DNA of 64,000 nt from Syntrophaceae bacterium UBA6087 (GTDB lineage: Bacteria; Desulfobacterota; Desulfomonilia; UBA1062). A program made the position numbers and the translations under genes. Positions within the stretch are counted from its first letter, which is position 1. Each line of letters starts with the position of its first letter. The notes beneath the pieces are model-generated. The model worked only from the letters and a program-made list of their open reading frames with translations, made no database searches and had not been told where the DNA came from. Positions 52,383 through 61,711 of this stretch are shown in pieces. Where the stretch lies: assembly GCA_002448235.1 (NCBI GenBank), contig DIXF01000018.1, positions 62,001-126,000 on the forward strand, in the 5' to 3' direction.

Positions 52383-53636
52383 TTATGCCTGAGAAGTCTT
52401 CCTCTCGTAGACAATCATCGGGGCCTTTCCGCTCAGAATGACATCCTGACCGATGATGCATTCCTTCACGCCTTCCATGTCAGGGATCTCGTACATGATG
52501 TCGAGCATGACGTTTTCCATGATGGAACGCAATCCCCTCGCCCCTGATTTACGCTTCATCGCCTCTTCGGCGATGGCCTTCAGGGCATCCTTGCTGAAAT
52601 TCAGATCCACACCTTCGAGCTTGAGCAAGGCCTGGTACTGTTTCACAAGTGCATTCTTCGGCTCGGTGAGAATGGCGATAAGCGCATCTTCATCGAGCTC
52701 GGTGAGCGTCGATACAATGGGGACCCTGCCCACGAACTCGGGGATCATACCGAACTTGATCAGGTCCTCGGGCTGGACGTTTCTCAGGATCTCGCCGATA
52801 TCCCGGTCCTGCTTCCCCTTGATCTCTGCGACAAATCCGATGGTCTTCTTGTCGAGGCGCTGGGATATGATCTTGTCCAGCCCGACGAAGGCGCCGCCGC
52901 AGATGAAGAGAATATTCGTGGTGTCGATCTGGATGAACTCCTGCTGGGGATGCTTTCTCCCTCCCTTGGGAGGAATGGAAGCAACGGTTCCCTCGATGAG
53001 TTTCAGCAGCGCCTGCTGAACCCCCTCCCCCGAGACGTCCCGGGTGATCGAAGGGTTGTCCCCGCGCGAAGCGATCTTGTCGATCTCGTCGATATAGACG
53101 ATTCCCTTCTGGGTCCTTTCCACATCGTAATCTGCATTCTGCAGGAGGTTTACGATAATGTTCTCCACGTCCTCGCCCACATACCCCGCCTCCGTCAGCG
53201 TGGTTGCATCGGCGATGGTGAACGGCACGTCGAGGATCTTGGCCAGGGTCTGGGCAAGCAGAGTCTTGCCCGAGCCGGTGGGCCCGATAAGCATGATATT
53301 GCTCTTGTTGATCTCGACCCCGCTGATGCTCGTGTTGGATTCGATCCTTTTATAGTGGTTATGAACGGCAACGGACAGGATCCTTTTTGCATACTCCTGA
53401 CCGATGACATATTCGTCCAGTATCTCCTTTATCTCGGACGGCTTCGGGATATTCGAAGACGTGCTGAAGTGCCGGTACTCGCCTTCCTCTTCTGCGAGAA
53501 TCTCATTGCACAGGGCGATGCATTCGTCACAGATATAGACGTCAGGCCCTGCGATGAGCTTTCTCACCTCTTCCTGTGATTTCCCACAGAAGGAACAGCG
53601 TAAACCGGGCCGGTAATGATCATTTATTTTTGGCAT
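52383..53636 (-). CDS. clpX: ATP-dependent Clp protease ATP-binding subunit ClpX
   Basis: This 417-aa AAA+ unfoldase has an N-terminal zinc-binding domain (CSFCGKSQEE...CDEC), Walker A GPTGSGKTLLAQ (about residue 119), Walker B IVYIDEIDK and the ClpP-docking IGF loop in KKTIGFVAEIKG. It unfolds tagged proteins into ClpP. The start overlaps the clpP end by 17 nt. Confidence 0.98.
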   Translation of the reverse strand: MPKINDHYRPGLRCSFCGKSQEEVRKLIAGPDVYICDECIALCNEILAEEEGEYRHFSTSSNIPKPSEIKEILDEYVIGQEYAKRILSVAVHNHYKRIESNTSISGVEINKSNIMLIGPTGSGKTLLAQTLAKILDVPFTIADATTLTEAGYVGEDVENIIVNLLQNADYDVERTQKGIVYIDEIDKIASRGDNPSITRDVSGEGVQQALLKLIEGTVASIPPKGGRKHPQQEFIQIDTTNILFICGGAFVGLDKIISQRLDKKTIGFVAEIKGKQDRDIGEILRNVQPEDLIKFGMIPEFVGRVPIVSTLTELDEDALIAILTEPKNALVKQYQALLKLEGVDLNFSKDALKAIAEEAMKRKSGARGLRSIMENVMLDIMYEIPDMEGVKECIIGQDVILSGKAPMIVYERKTSQA

Positions 53637-54246
53637 CGATGCTCTCCTCTTGTGTCTCCTTGGAGGGTCTCTTGAAGATAACGTGATCCGTTATACCATA
53701 GGTGACCGCGTCTTGGGCAGTCATAAAAAAGTCCCTGTCCGTATCCTTGGAGATCTTCTCTATGGGTTGCTTGGTATGGTGCGACAGGATCTTGTTCAAC
53801 TCATCCTTGAGCCGCAGCATCTCCTGTGCCTGAATGCTCACATCGGTTACCTGGCCCTGCACCCCTCCCAGCGGCTGGTGAATCATGATCCGGGAATGGG
53901 GCAAAGCATATCGCATACCGGGCGCACCGGCAGCAAGAAGTATCGCCGCCATGGAGGCTGCCTGCCCGATACATATCGTACTCACGTTCGGCCGTATGTA
54001 CTGCATGGTGTCGTACACGGCCATACCTGCGGTCACGGACCCTCCGGGAGAATTGATGTAGAAGTATATGTCCTTATCAGGGTCTTCCGATTCGAGGAAA
54101 AGGAACTGTGCTACCAGGAGACTTGCGATGTCATCATGAATATCACTGCTCAGCATGACGATCCTGTCCTTGAGCAGGCGCGAATAGATATCGTACGACC
54201 TCTCTCCTCTATTCGTCTGCTCAACTACGATGGGAACCAGCGTCAT
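53620..54246 (-). CDS. clpP: ATP-dependent Clp protease proteolytic subunit ClpP
   Basis: This 208-aa serine protease forms 14-mer barrels. The triad is S98 (GQAASMAA), H123 (RIMIHQP) and D172 (DTDRDFFM). Its ATG shares one base with the tig stop (TAATG), so it is translationally coupled to trigger factor. Length and all sites are standard. Confidence 0.98.
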   Translation of the reverse strand: MTLVPIVVEQTNRGERSYDIYSRLLKDRIVMLSSDIHDDIASLLVAQFLFLESEDPDKDIYFYINSPGGSVTAGMAVYDTMQYIRPNVSTICIGQAASMAAILLAAGAPGMRYALPHSRIMIHQPLGGVQGQVTDVSIQAQEMLRLKDELNKILSHHTKQPIEKISKDTDRDFFMTAQDAVTYGITDHVIFKRPSKETQEESIDAKNK

Positions 54247-55544
54247 TATTCTTTCTCCTGCGTCTGTTCGACTTCTTCGACCGTGGAATTGTCTATAATG
54301 TAATTATATACCTTCTTTTCGACAATACCAAACTTGATTTCTTCGAGAGATCCCCGTTCTTCCATTCCCTGTTTTACTATTTCCGGAGTCATATTATATC
54401 GCTGAGCCAGCTTGTTTATCTCATCATCGACTTCCTCTTCGCTCGCCTCGAATCCATGTTCCTTTGCGATGGCCTCGATCAGAAGAGAGGTGCGGACCAG
54501 CGTGTCCGCGGAGGACATGGTTTCTTCCCTGAGACTGTCGGTGTCCGGGTACAGGTCCTCCATCTTGAATCCCTGCGACGACAATCTCTGGGACATTCCC
54601 TGGATCATCATGGCTGCCTGGAGCCTGACCATTGTTTCAGGCACTTCAAAGGGATTCTCTTTGAGCAGCTCCTCGCCGATCTGCTTTTCCATCGAGCTCC
54701 GGCTCTCCGCCTCAAGGCGTTCCGCAAGGTCCTTGCGGATAACCTCTTTGAGCTCGTCCAAGCTGCCGACATCCTGGCGGGTGGTCTTGGCGAATTCATC
54801 GTTCAGCTCAGGAAGCTCTCTTTTCTTGATGCCGTCAACCTTGACTTTGACCTTGGCGCTTTTCCCCCGCATGTCTTCCATGAAATGATCTTCGGGGAAG
54901 GTGATCTCGACGTCCTTTTCCTCGCCGGAGCGCATACCCAGTACGGCGTCGTCCAGTCCGGGGATGGCGCTTCTCGCGCCGGCCTCAACCGTCATCTTGG
55001 AACGGCTCAGCGTGGGATTCTCTTCGCTCTCGACGTCCACGATGGCATAATCGCCTTTGCCGGCCTGGTACTCCTTATCTTCGACATCCTCGATAGATGC
55101 GTAGGTTTCCCGGAGTTTGGTCAGCACGTCCTGGACGTTCTGATCGCCCACATCGACCTTGGTTTTCTTCAAGGAAAGACCGGTATACTTTTGCGGAGTA
55201 ATGGCAGGCTTCACATCGAACCGGGCCGTGAAGGTAAAATCCTGGTTTTCCTCCGGCGGCTCATTCGTGAACTCCGGCATGGAAACGATAAAAAGGTCTT
55301 TTTCTTTTGCCGCCTGCTCGAATTTCTCCTGGACAAGCTTCTTGGAAAGCTCGTTTTTGATGTAGTCTTCATAGTACATCTTGACGATATTTCTCGGAGC
55401 CTTGCCTTTTCTAAAGCCCCGGATAACCACTTTCTGGGAAATGTCCTTGTAAATCTCGCTCGTTACATTGTTCACTTCCTGCTTCGGAACAACTACCGTC
55501 ATCTCTTTACGCGTACTGCCCACATCCGATATCTCAACCTTCAT
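54246..55544 (-). CDS. tig: Trigger factor
   Basis: This 432-aa ribosome-associated chaperone has three parts. The N-terminal domain contains the ribosome-binding signature FRKGKAPRNIV (about residues 44-54; GFRKGKAP), a FKBP-like PPIase domain lies at 150-240, and the C-terminal helical arms run to the end. It shields nascent chains at the tunnel exit. GAGGA precedes the ATG. It is the first gene of the quality-control block; a TTGACC box lies about 60 bp upstream without a convincing -10. Confidence 0.97.
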   Translation of the reverse strand: MKVEISDVGSTRKEMTVVVPKQEVNNVTSEIYKDISQKVVIRGFRKGKAPRNIVKMYYEDYIKNELSKKLVQEKFEQAAKEKDLFIVSMPEFTNEPPEENQDFTFTARFDVKPAITPQKYTGLSLKKTKVDVGDQNVQDVLTKLRETYASIEDVEDKEYQAGKGDYAIVDVESEENPTLSRSKMTVEAGARSAIPGLDDAVLGMRSGEEKDVEITFPEDHFMEDMRGKSAKVKVKVDGIKKRELPELNDEFAKTTRQDVGSLDELKEVIRKDLAERLEAESRSSMEKQIGEELLKENPFEVPETMVRLQAAMMIQGMSQRLSSQGFKMEDLYPDTDSLREETMSSADTLVRTSLLIEAIAKEHGFEASEEEVDDEINKLAQRYNMTPEIVKQGMEERGSLEEIKFGIVEKKVYNYIIDNSTVEEVEQTQEKE

Positions 55545-55606
55545 TCCTCAATCCTTTCTCTCTTGACATAGATCTTATTCATTTCACCATGTAAATGGGT
55601 TATAGG

Positions 55607-56359
55607 TCAATGGCTTTTTGGAAGGCTTAGATTTCTGAAAACACCCTCCATTTCCGTCGTATATATACCTTCCTGTGCAAACACGATGAAAGGGCTCAAA
55701 ACGACCAGCTCCTTTCCCCCCTCCTTGAGCCCGCAGACAAGGCATATCTCCGCAGACGACTGCATCGTCGAATGGACGAGCATGATCCGCTTCGGCTCTA
55801 TCCTGAACTTCCGCATGGCGCTCATGAGATCGGGCAGCCGCCATGCCGGATATACGAGGTAGAACCTTCCTCCGGGTTTGAGCAGCGCATACGAACGCTC
55901 CAGCAGAGCCTCCAGGTCGAGCGATATCTCATGACGGGCCAGGGCCTTGCTCTGATCGGCATTGATCCTTCCCGATCGTGCGGGGCGATAGGGCGGGTTC
56001 GTCACGATGACATCCGCCTGCCCGGACGACCCGTACTCCCTGATGTCCGCACAGACGATCTTCACCCTTTCCTGCAGGCCGGCGATCTCAACCGATCTCC
56101 TCGACATCTCCGCAATGGCATCCTGAATCTCCACGCCGGTCACGGTAAGCCCTTTCTCCGCGGCAAGGAGCAACGACACCACACCCGAGCCCGAACCTAT
56201 GTCAATGACGCCGGTCCCCGGCTTTTCATCGACAAAGGCGGCTAAGAGGTATGCATCCAGAGAATAGCGGTAGCCTTGCTTCTTCTGCAGGACGGACAGC
56301 CCCCGGCAGGTGAGTGAATCCAGAGTTTCGTCATCTCTCTTGTTGCTTCCATTATCCAT
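55607..56359 (-). CDS. TrmN6-like tRNA adenine-N6-methyltransferase
   Basis: This is a class I methyltransferase of about 250 aa. Motif I is GVIDIGSGSGVVSLLLA and the amino-methylating motif is VTNPPY. GYRYSLDAYLLAAF near the N-terminus is typical of tRNA1(Val) A37 N6-methyltransferases (YfiC/TrmN6). tRNA-Val(TAC) itself is encoded 6 kb away. The ATG at 56359 is favoured over an in-frame TTG at 56449, since homology begins just after it. The gene sits between thyX and tig on the same strand, 62 bp before tig. Confidence 0.82.
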   Translation of the reverse strand: MDNGSNKRDDETLDSLTCRGLSVLQKKQGYRYSLDAYLLAAFVDEKPGTGVIDIGSGSGVVSLLLAAEKGLTVTGVEIQDAIAEMSRRSVEIAGLQERVKIVCADIREYGSSGQADVIVTNPPYRPARSGRINADQSKALARHEISLDLEALLERSYALLKPGGRFYLVYPAWRLPDLMSAMRKFRIEPKRIMLVHSTMQSSAEICLVCGLKEGGKELVVLSPFIVFAQEGIYTTEMEGVFRNLSLPKSH

Positions 56360-56476
56360 CAACTGCCTACCGGGGAATTGAACCGTGCGAGCTTTCTGTC
56401 CCCTGATACCGGTAATCTCCATTCCTCTCTTAGATGAGTCCAAAGGCAAATGGGATTCATGCCCGTACCTCTTCTT

Positions 56477-57208
56477 TCATTTCCCTAATTTTAAAGACTC
56501 GTCGCTCATCAGGTCTTCGAAAAGAGTCGGTGCTACCCCCATGGCATTATTGAACATCATGTATGCAAGCCTCCGGATTTCCCACTCGGCGGACTTGTCC
56601 AGTCTCAGCTCGAAGAAATGCCGCAGGGACCGGGCGTTGACATACACATAGGCAGCGGTCGACCAGCCCACAGGCATAAGCCTGCGCAGCTCCTGGTTCC
56701 GCACGCCGAGGTTTTTCAGCTCTTCATAGACGTCCATCGCCCGCTGGTGCTCCCGCTCATAAATGCCGTAGGCGGCCCGGACGGTGTCTTCTGAATCCAT
56801 ATACTCAAGCGCCGGATAGATAAACAGGTTCTTGTTTGCCTTCACGTATCTCGTAGAGCGGAACGTCCACCCGATGCCGATCCTGTGGCGCGTCCACTGC
56901 CCTGCCAGCGACTTGGACACCCCTGTCACGTAATAAACGAACTGGACGGCTTCCAGGCAGGTGTGATGACCCCAGGAGATGAGCTTTTTATTGAGCTTCA
57001 GGTCGTCCTCGTAGGTGCCTTCCGACTCGTGGCTCTGGCGGGCCGTATAAGCGGGGAGCGTCTCGGTCGTTATCCCCTGGGAGACCATTTCCTCGCTCGG
57101 CGTCGTCATCCCGATGAGCTTGACGGCAGGCTCTTCATTCCTGAAAAGGTCCTTGCGTAAATTTTTCCACCTTTCAATATGCTCCAATTCGCGCGTGAAA
57201 TACTTCAA
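56477..57208 (-). CDS. thyX: Flavin-dependent thymidylate synthase
   Basis: This 243-aa enzyme makes dTMP from dUMP using methylene-tetrahydrofolate and FADH2. The ThyX motif RHRxxxxxxxxSxRY is seen as RHRIGIGWTFRSTRYV (about residues 90-105). H/W/GHHTCLEA and ARSLRHFFELR are further family sites. It replaces ThyA, common in anaerobes and thermophiles. It overlaps the dCTP deaminase gene by 4 nt, so substrate supply and use are coded together. Confidence 0.93.
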   Translation of the reverse strand: MKYFTRELEHIERWKNLRKDLFRNEEPAVKLIGMTTPSEEMVSQGITTETLPAYTARQSHESEGTYEDDLKLNKKLISWGHHTCLEAVQFVYYVTGVSKSLAGQWTRHRIGIGWTFRSTRYVKANKNLFIYPALEYMDSEDTVRAAYGIYEREHQRAMDVYEELKNLGVRNQELRRLMPVGWSTAAYVYVNARSLRHFFELRLDKSAEWEIRRLAYMMFNNAMGVAPTLFEDLMSDESLKLGK

Positions 57209-57789
57209 AATGGTCTCTCCTCTTCACCGTTAGTCGATACCCTGTCTCCCTGCCACACCCCCCGGTAAGGGACCGCTTCCCCGTCGATGGGATAAAAGGC
57301 GACACATAAGATCCTGAACCCCATCTGAATCTCCACCTCGCCCTGGCCCTGGTGCTTCATGCCCACGGTGAGCCTGCCCTGGTAGTTTGGCGATATGAAG
57401 GCGGTCTCCAGGGGGATCCCGGAGCGTATGAGCGTGGTGCGCGGCCTGATATAGGCAAACAGATCATGGGGCATGTTGACCTGCTCGATGGTCTGGAACA
57501 GCAGATATTCGCCGCCGCATATGCGGTACACCCCGTCGGGGGATTCCTCGATATTCATGACCTTATCGATCCGCGGGGTGATTCTGCTGTCCCTCATGAG
57601 CCGCCCCGAGCCTACCGGGCGGAATATGGCGCCCAGCCTCAAATCCGCCGTGGTACCCTCGATCTGCTCGATCTGGTCCTGACCGATATGCTCGATCAGG
57701 GGTTTTATTGCGGTTTGACCCGATACATGATCCTCCACGCGTACGCCGTCTCTGATCATGCGTACGATTTTATCAGCTCCCAATACCAC
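57205..57789 (-). CDS. dcd: dCTP deaminase/dUTPase-family protein
   Basis: This is a 194-aa member of the trimeric dUTPase fold. Visible sites are the PRTTLIRSGIPLETA strand (where dCTP deaminases have RSS), the FISPNYQGRLTVGM segment with the catalytic-type loop, and a C-terminal VWQGDRVSTNG. It should convert dCTP to dUTP or directly to dUMP, feeding ThyX. The RSS signature is altered to RTT, so dUTPase activity is an alternative. GTG 57789 with AGGAGG seven nt upstream is the start; the frame extends further upstream but overlaps the deaminase gene. Confidence 0.75.
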   Translation of the reverse strand: MVLGADKIVRMIRDGVRVEDHVSGQTAIKPLIEHIGQDQIEQIEGTTADLRLGAIFRPVGSGRLMRDSRITPRIDKVMNIEESPDGVYRICGGEYLLFQTIEQVNMPHDLFAYIRPRTTLIRSGIPLETAFISPNYQGRLTVGMKHQGQGEVEIQMGFRILCVAFYPIDGEAVPYRGVWQGDRVSTNGEEERPF

Positions 57790-57790
57790 G

Positions 57791-58339
57791 TTATAACCTC
57801 CTCTTCGATGTGTCTGCTTCGAGAAATCCGACTGCATACCGGAGCTTCTCATCATCCAGGATAAGCTGCTCAACGGTAATATTGCTGGAGGCAAGCACCG
57901 ATTTCCAGTACTTATCCCGCTCCGGGATCGGGGAATCATAGGAAAGCTCATAGATCACCCTGATTATCCCGGACATTATGATAAGCTTCGCGCAGGTAAT
58001 GCACGGCTCCAGCGTGCAGTATATGCTCCCCCCCTCAAGTGAAACCCCCTTTTTCGCTGCGAGCGCTATGGCATTGGCCTCTGCGTGGGCGGATCTGCAC
58101 ATGTCGTATTTGACCTCCTCCGACCAGGCGACCGACCTTCTGAAGCATGCCCCGTCATCCATGCAATGCCCTTCTCCGGGAAGCGATCCGTTGTACCCGC
58201 TGGTCAGGACCTGTCTGTCCTTGACCACCACAGCCCCGGTGGGACGTGACAGACAGGTGGAGCGGGAAGCCGTCATCTTGGCAAGCATCATGAAATATTC
58301 ATCCCAGGTCGGGCGTCTCCCTTTCATGTTCTCCCTCAT
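57791..58339 (-). CDS. dCMP deaminase (ComEB-like)
   Basis: This 182-aa zinc deaminase has the zinc-binding HAEANAIALAAK (His and catalytic Glu) and PCITCAKLI (two Cys) typical of the cytidine/deoxycytidylate deaminase family. An insert with a Cys/His-rich stretch, GEGHCMDDGACFRR, is characteristic of dCMP deaminases. It makes dUMP from dCMP for ThyX. The start may instead be an ATG at 58327. It is 1 nt from dcd and 3 nt from the DUF4340 gene. Confidence 0.92.
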   Translation of the reverse strand: MRENMKGRRPTWDEYFMMLAKMTASRSTCLSRPTGAVVVKDRQVLTSGYNGSLPGEGHCMDDGACFRRSVAWSEEVKYDMCRSAHAEANAIALAAKKGVSLEGGSIYCTLEPCITCAKLIIMSGIIRVIYELSYDSPIPERDKYWKSVLASSNITVEQLILDDEKLRYAVGFLEADTSKRRL

Positions 58340-58342
58340 TTT

Positions 58343-59605
58343 CTACACTCCTTCAAACAGCCTGTCCGCCGATTTTCTCAAAATTTCAAAAGCACTTTCG
58401 CTGATACGATAGACCTTGTTTCCGACCGTGACATAATACTGGGAATAGAATGTTATGTCAAAGGCGGGAGATGGGCTTTCATAATAAATCCGGATACTCA
58501 GCTCCCTGCCTGCCTGTTTGGGAACCCTCAGGTATTCGTCCGCGTATTCGAGGGTGCGGAGGCGGTCTATGAAGGAATTCAGGGCCGATGGATCTTTCAT
58601 ATTGTCTTTTTCTGCATACCATCCTTTGCCCTGTTTCGTGAAAACCCTCTCCGCTTTCCCCGACAGCACGAGCTTGCCGACCCTTTCCCCGACGAGTGTA
58701 ACGACCGCTTTGCTGAGCACACCTCCTACTTCGACAGGGATCATACCCCAAAGAGAGCTGTCGATCCGGACATGGGCGTTCTGGAGGCTGGATGTTGCAA
58801 GCACGTCGCCGTCCCGCAACCAGATATCGACCTTTTCCGAGTTAACCGGAGAGAAAAACTCTATGACGGCATCCGGGCTTTCCAGGGCGGCTTGGTCTTC
58901 CAGGTATGCCTTTGCCTCGCTCGTGCAGATCCCGCGGATAAACATCCCTACCCGTTCGGAATCGACTTTTTTGCTTTCATCTGCAAAAAGGCGCCATGCT
59001 CCGGATGGATCGCGCATGAGTTGGGTGACCATTCCATGCTTCACAAGCGTAACCCTGTTCACGTCCGTCGCATTCATCGCTATCAGGCGCTTATCGCGCA
59101 GGCGGGAAAGATCGTCAGCGAGGCCGGCAATTTCGCGGGCAGGGACGAGAATAACGTCACTGCCTCCCGTGACCTTGGCATAATAATAATAGGAGGTCGG
59201 CGTCTTGTCTCCTATCCAAAGGGTATGCTCCCCCTTCATAGTGCGCAAGGTATAGGTCAGGCCGGGCACTTCCAGGCCGAACTGATCCGGCCCGTCACCC
59301 GGTCCCAGGGACCGGACAGCGGCCAGGTTCAGGATGGAAGAGATCAGTCTGTTTACTTCCTTTTGATCGGCAGGGGTGCCGACAGGTGCGGTTATCCGCC
59401 AGGATGACCCGTGCCTTTCCAGGCATACCAGGGTGTCCCCCCTGACAGAGACACCAAGAATATCCGTCTTCTCGACGGGGATCAGTTTCTGCACCGGCCT
59501 GTCTTCCCGGACACTCCGGGGAAACAGGTTCATTTCCACGAAGACATACCAGGCAGCGAGACAGGCGCAGGCGATGCCGCAGATAAGGAACGGCCGCGTC
59601 CTCAT
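58343..59605 (-). CDS. DUF4340 domain protein of a Gld-type ABC system
   Basis: This 420-aa protein has one N-terminal membrane helix (residues 6-24) and a large extracytoplasmic beta-rich region containing repeated DUF4340-like units (VSVRGDTLVCLERHGSSWRIT and VTLVKHGMVTQLMRDPSGAWRLF). Such proteins accompany GldF/GldG-type ABC systems in many bacteria and are thought to act in the periplasm. Here it overlaps the gldG-like gene by 4 nt. Function is unknown. Confidence 0.8.
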   Translation of the reverse strand: MRTRPFLICGIACACLAAWYVFVEMNLFPRSVREDRPVQKLIPVEKTDILGVSVRGDTLVCLERHGSSWRITAPVGTPADQKEVNRLISSILNLAAVRSLGPGDGPDQFGLEVPGLTYTLRTMKGEHTLWIGDKTPTSYYYYAKVTGGSDVILVPAREIAGLADDLSRLRDKRLIAMNATDVNRVTLVKHGMVTQLMRDPSGAWRLFADESKKVDSERVGMFIRGICTSEAKAYLEDQAALESPDAVIEFFSPVNSEKVDIWLRDGDVLATSSLQNAHVRIDSSLWGMIPVEVGGVLSKAVVTLVGERVGKLVLSGKAERVFTKQGKGWYAEKDNMKDPSALNSFIDRLRTLEYADEYLRVPKQAGRELSIRIYYESPSPAFDITFYSQYYVTVGNKVYRISESAFEILRKSADRLFEGV

Positions 59606-60945
59606 TTCCGGGTTCTTCTCCGGTTGAGAAACAGCACGGGAGCAAGAATCAGCGATGGAATGACTATAACGGAAACGCAGAACAAAAAAGCACCCTGGCC
59701 CGGAGTCAGCATGAAAGGCCGGTCACCGGGTACTCTGGAATCAATGGAGATGAGCAGGCCCTCATTGAGCAGCATATGGATGCAGTTCATAGCCAGATCT
59801 CTGTTTCCCGAAATGTTCAGGTATGCGTTTGTCAGAAAATCCGCATCCCCGAAGATTACGGCTCGCGACTCTGCATGCGGGCTCAAAATGGTCCTGAGAT
59901 ACAGCGCAATATTCAGAGGGCCTTTTTTATAGGGAGCATACGCTGCAGCGTTTACGGGCTCACCGGAACCGGCCTTTCTTGTATCGGCCCGGCTGTTTTC
60001 CGATGTCCTTGCAAGCCAGGAAACGGTCACATTCTGCGGAGGCTCGTTCTTTGTCCATAAAGGCCTTGCGGTGGGATAGACGGTAGCAAGGCGGAATCTG
60101 CCCAGGTTTTCAATTTCGTTGTACGAGTTCACCACGGGAACGGCAGCATCACTTCCAAGTACTTTCGTGGAAGGATCAGTGATAACGGTATCATCCAGAT
60201 CCACGCCGTATCCTCCCAGGAGATCCTTAAGCCCACCGTCCGTATGGGGCTCCAGGGCTATGAACGCATTCCCGCCCCGCTTCAGGTATGAACGTACCGC
60301 GTCTATCTCTTCGGGCACGAGGGACGCTTCAGGCCCCACTATCATGAGTAGGTCGGCGTCTTGCGGTATCTCGCTCCGGCGCATGAGGAAAAGATCTCTA
60401 ACTTCGCAGCCATCCCTTTCAAGGGATTTTGCGATGTGAGAAAGGCCACCTTTGCCGGTCTCCAGAATCGAGGACTCCCCGTGACCGGAAAGCACATACA
60501 CGTTTTTCTTTCTGTCTCTCTGAAGCTTGAGCAATGCATTGGATATTCCCTCTTCCGTTATCACATCTATGGTAACGGCGCGCCCCCGTCCGAGAAGAGA
60601 GGCCTGTCCGTACCGGGTGATACCATGCTGCCTGGCTGTGGCCGGCCTGGCATCCGGGTCCAGCACCTCGTACGCAAGATGCCTGGATTCCAGACTGTAC
60701 AGGTCGAGGAGTGCTTTTGCGTCCTTTTCCATCTCTCCCAGCGAACAGAAAGCGAGTATCCGCACATCAAACGACAACTCGCCTGCAATCCTTCTCGACC
60801 TGGCATCGAGCGTGTTTTGTCCGGCCCGGCTTACGTCCCATCTTTTGTCGTGCTGCATGGCGGTGAGATAGCCTATCAGGAGGGTTACCCCGAAAATAAG
60901 GACAAAGAGAACTGCACGGATGATGTCCTGTCCCCGTTTGCCCAT
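59602..60945 (-). CDS. GldG-like auxiliary ABC-system protein
   Basis: This 447-aa protein has a membrane helix at each end (residues 10-30 and about 415-440) and a large periplasmic domain between. VYVLSGHGESSIL, LLMIVGPEASLVPEEIDAVRSYLKRGGNAFIALEP and the GAD-type strands are signatures of the GldG/ABC_transp_aux family. In Bacteroidetes, GldG works with GldA and GldF in gliding, but the family is wider and no gliding genes are seen here. It lies 4 bp after the permease gene. Confidence 0.85.
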   Translation of the reverse strand: MGKRGQDIIRAVLFVLIFGVTLLIGYLTAMQHDKRWDVSRAGQNTLDARSRRIAGELSFDVRILAFCSLGEMEKDAKALLDLYSLESRHLAYEVLDPDARPATARQHGITRYGQASLLGRGRAVTIDVITEEGISNALLKLQRDRKKNVYVLSGHGESSILETGKGGLSHIAKSLERDGCEVRDLFLMRRSEIPQDADLLMIVGPEASLVPEEIDAVRSYLKRGGNAFIALEPHTDGGLKDLLGGYGVDLDDTVITDPSTKVLGSDAAVPVVNSYNEIENLGRFRLATVYPTARPLWTKNEPPQNVTVSWLARTSENSRADTRKAGSGEPVNAAAYAPYKKGPLNIALYLRTILSPHAESRAVIFGDADFLTNAYLNISGNRDLAMNCIHMLLNEGLLISIDSRVPGDRPFMLTPGQGAFLFCVSVIVIPSLILAPVLFLNRRRTRK

Positions 60946-60949
60946 TTCC

Positions 60950-61711
60950 TTACCCCCTCAACCTGTTCGAATCAATGGCCTCGAATGCGAGTACGAGAAA
61001 AAATAATGAGAACTCGATGAAGAAGACGATGTCCTTCACTGATATGGACCCTTTGAGGAAAGGGGATACATGGTTTACAAGGGATATTTCACGCAATACC
61101 GTCCCGGCTGTGCCGCCAGGGAAAACTTGTGCAAACCAGCCGACCGACCAGAAGATGAGGGTCAGCCCTATGGTCAGGGAGGCTGCGATAATCTGGTGTT
61201 TCGTCAGGCTTGAAAATAAGGCCCCCATGGAAAGGATCGCCCCGCCCAGAAAGACGAGCCCGAGATAAGACGAGGCGACAAGACCCCAGTTCGGGCGCGT
61301 GAGAAGACCCATTAGGCCCATGAGGGGCACGGTAAGGAGCAGAACGGTCGTCAGGACGGTCCATCCCGCGAGATATTTCCCCAGAAGGGACTTAAGATCG
61401 CTCACGGGATACGTGAAGAGAAGCTCGATCGTACCTGCAGCCTTCTCATCCGCATAGAAGCGCATGGCGATAAGCGGGGCGAAAAACACAACGAGCATGA
61501 CCATATCTGAAAAAACGGGCTGAATAAATACGCTGTCCATGCGTATCCCCGGGAAGGAAGGGTGTTGCGTTATCATTGTCGAGAGGAGGCTTACATACGC
61601 CATGGCATTGCAGAAATAAATGCCCGCGACGCACGCGAACACCGCGGCGATTACATAAAAGAGGGGCGAAGAAAAGTACAGGGACAGCTCTTTGAAGTAG
61701 ATGCTCCGCAC
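60950..61711 (-). CDS. ABC transporter permease, GldF-like
   Basis: This 253-aa ABC-2 type permease has six membrane helices. It begins RSIYFKELSLYFSSPLFYVIAAVF and contains MRFYADEKAAGTIELLFTYPVSD, the motif of ABC-2/NosY/GldF permeases. The GTG start shares one base with the stop of the ATPase gene (TAGTG), so translation is coupled. Substrate unknown. Confidence 0.88.
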   Translation of the reverse strand: MRSIYFKELSLYFSSPLFYVIAAVFACVAGIYFCNAMAYVSLLSTMITQHPSFPGIRMDSVFIQPVFSDMVMLVVFFAPLIAMRFYADEKAAGTIELLFTYPVSDLKSLLGKYLAGWTVLTTVLLLTVPLMGLMGLLTRPNWGLVASSYLGLVFLGGAILSMGALFSSLTKHQIIAASLTIGLTLIFWSVGWFAQVFPGGTAGTVLREISLVNHVSPFLKGSISVKDIVFFIEFSLFFLVLAFEAIDSNRLRG

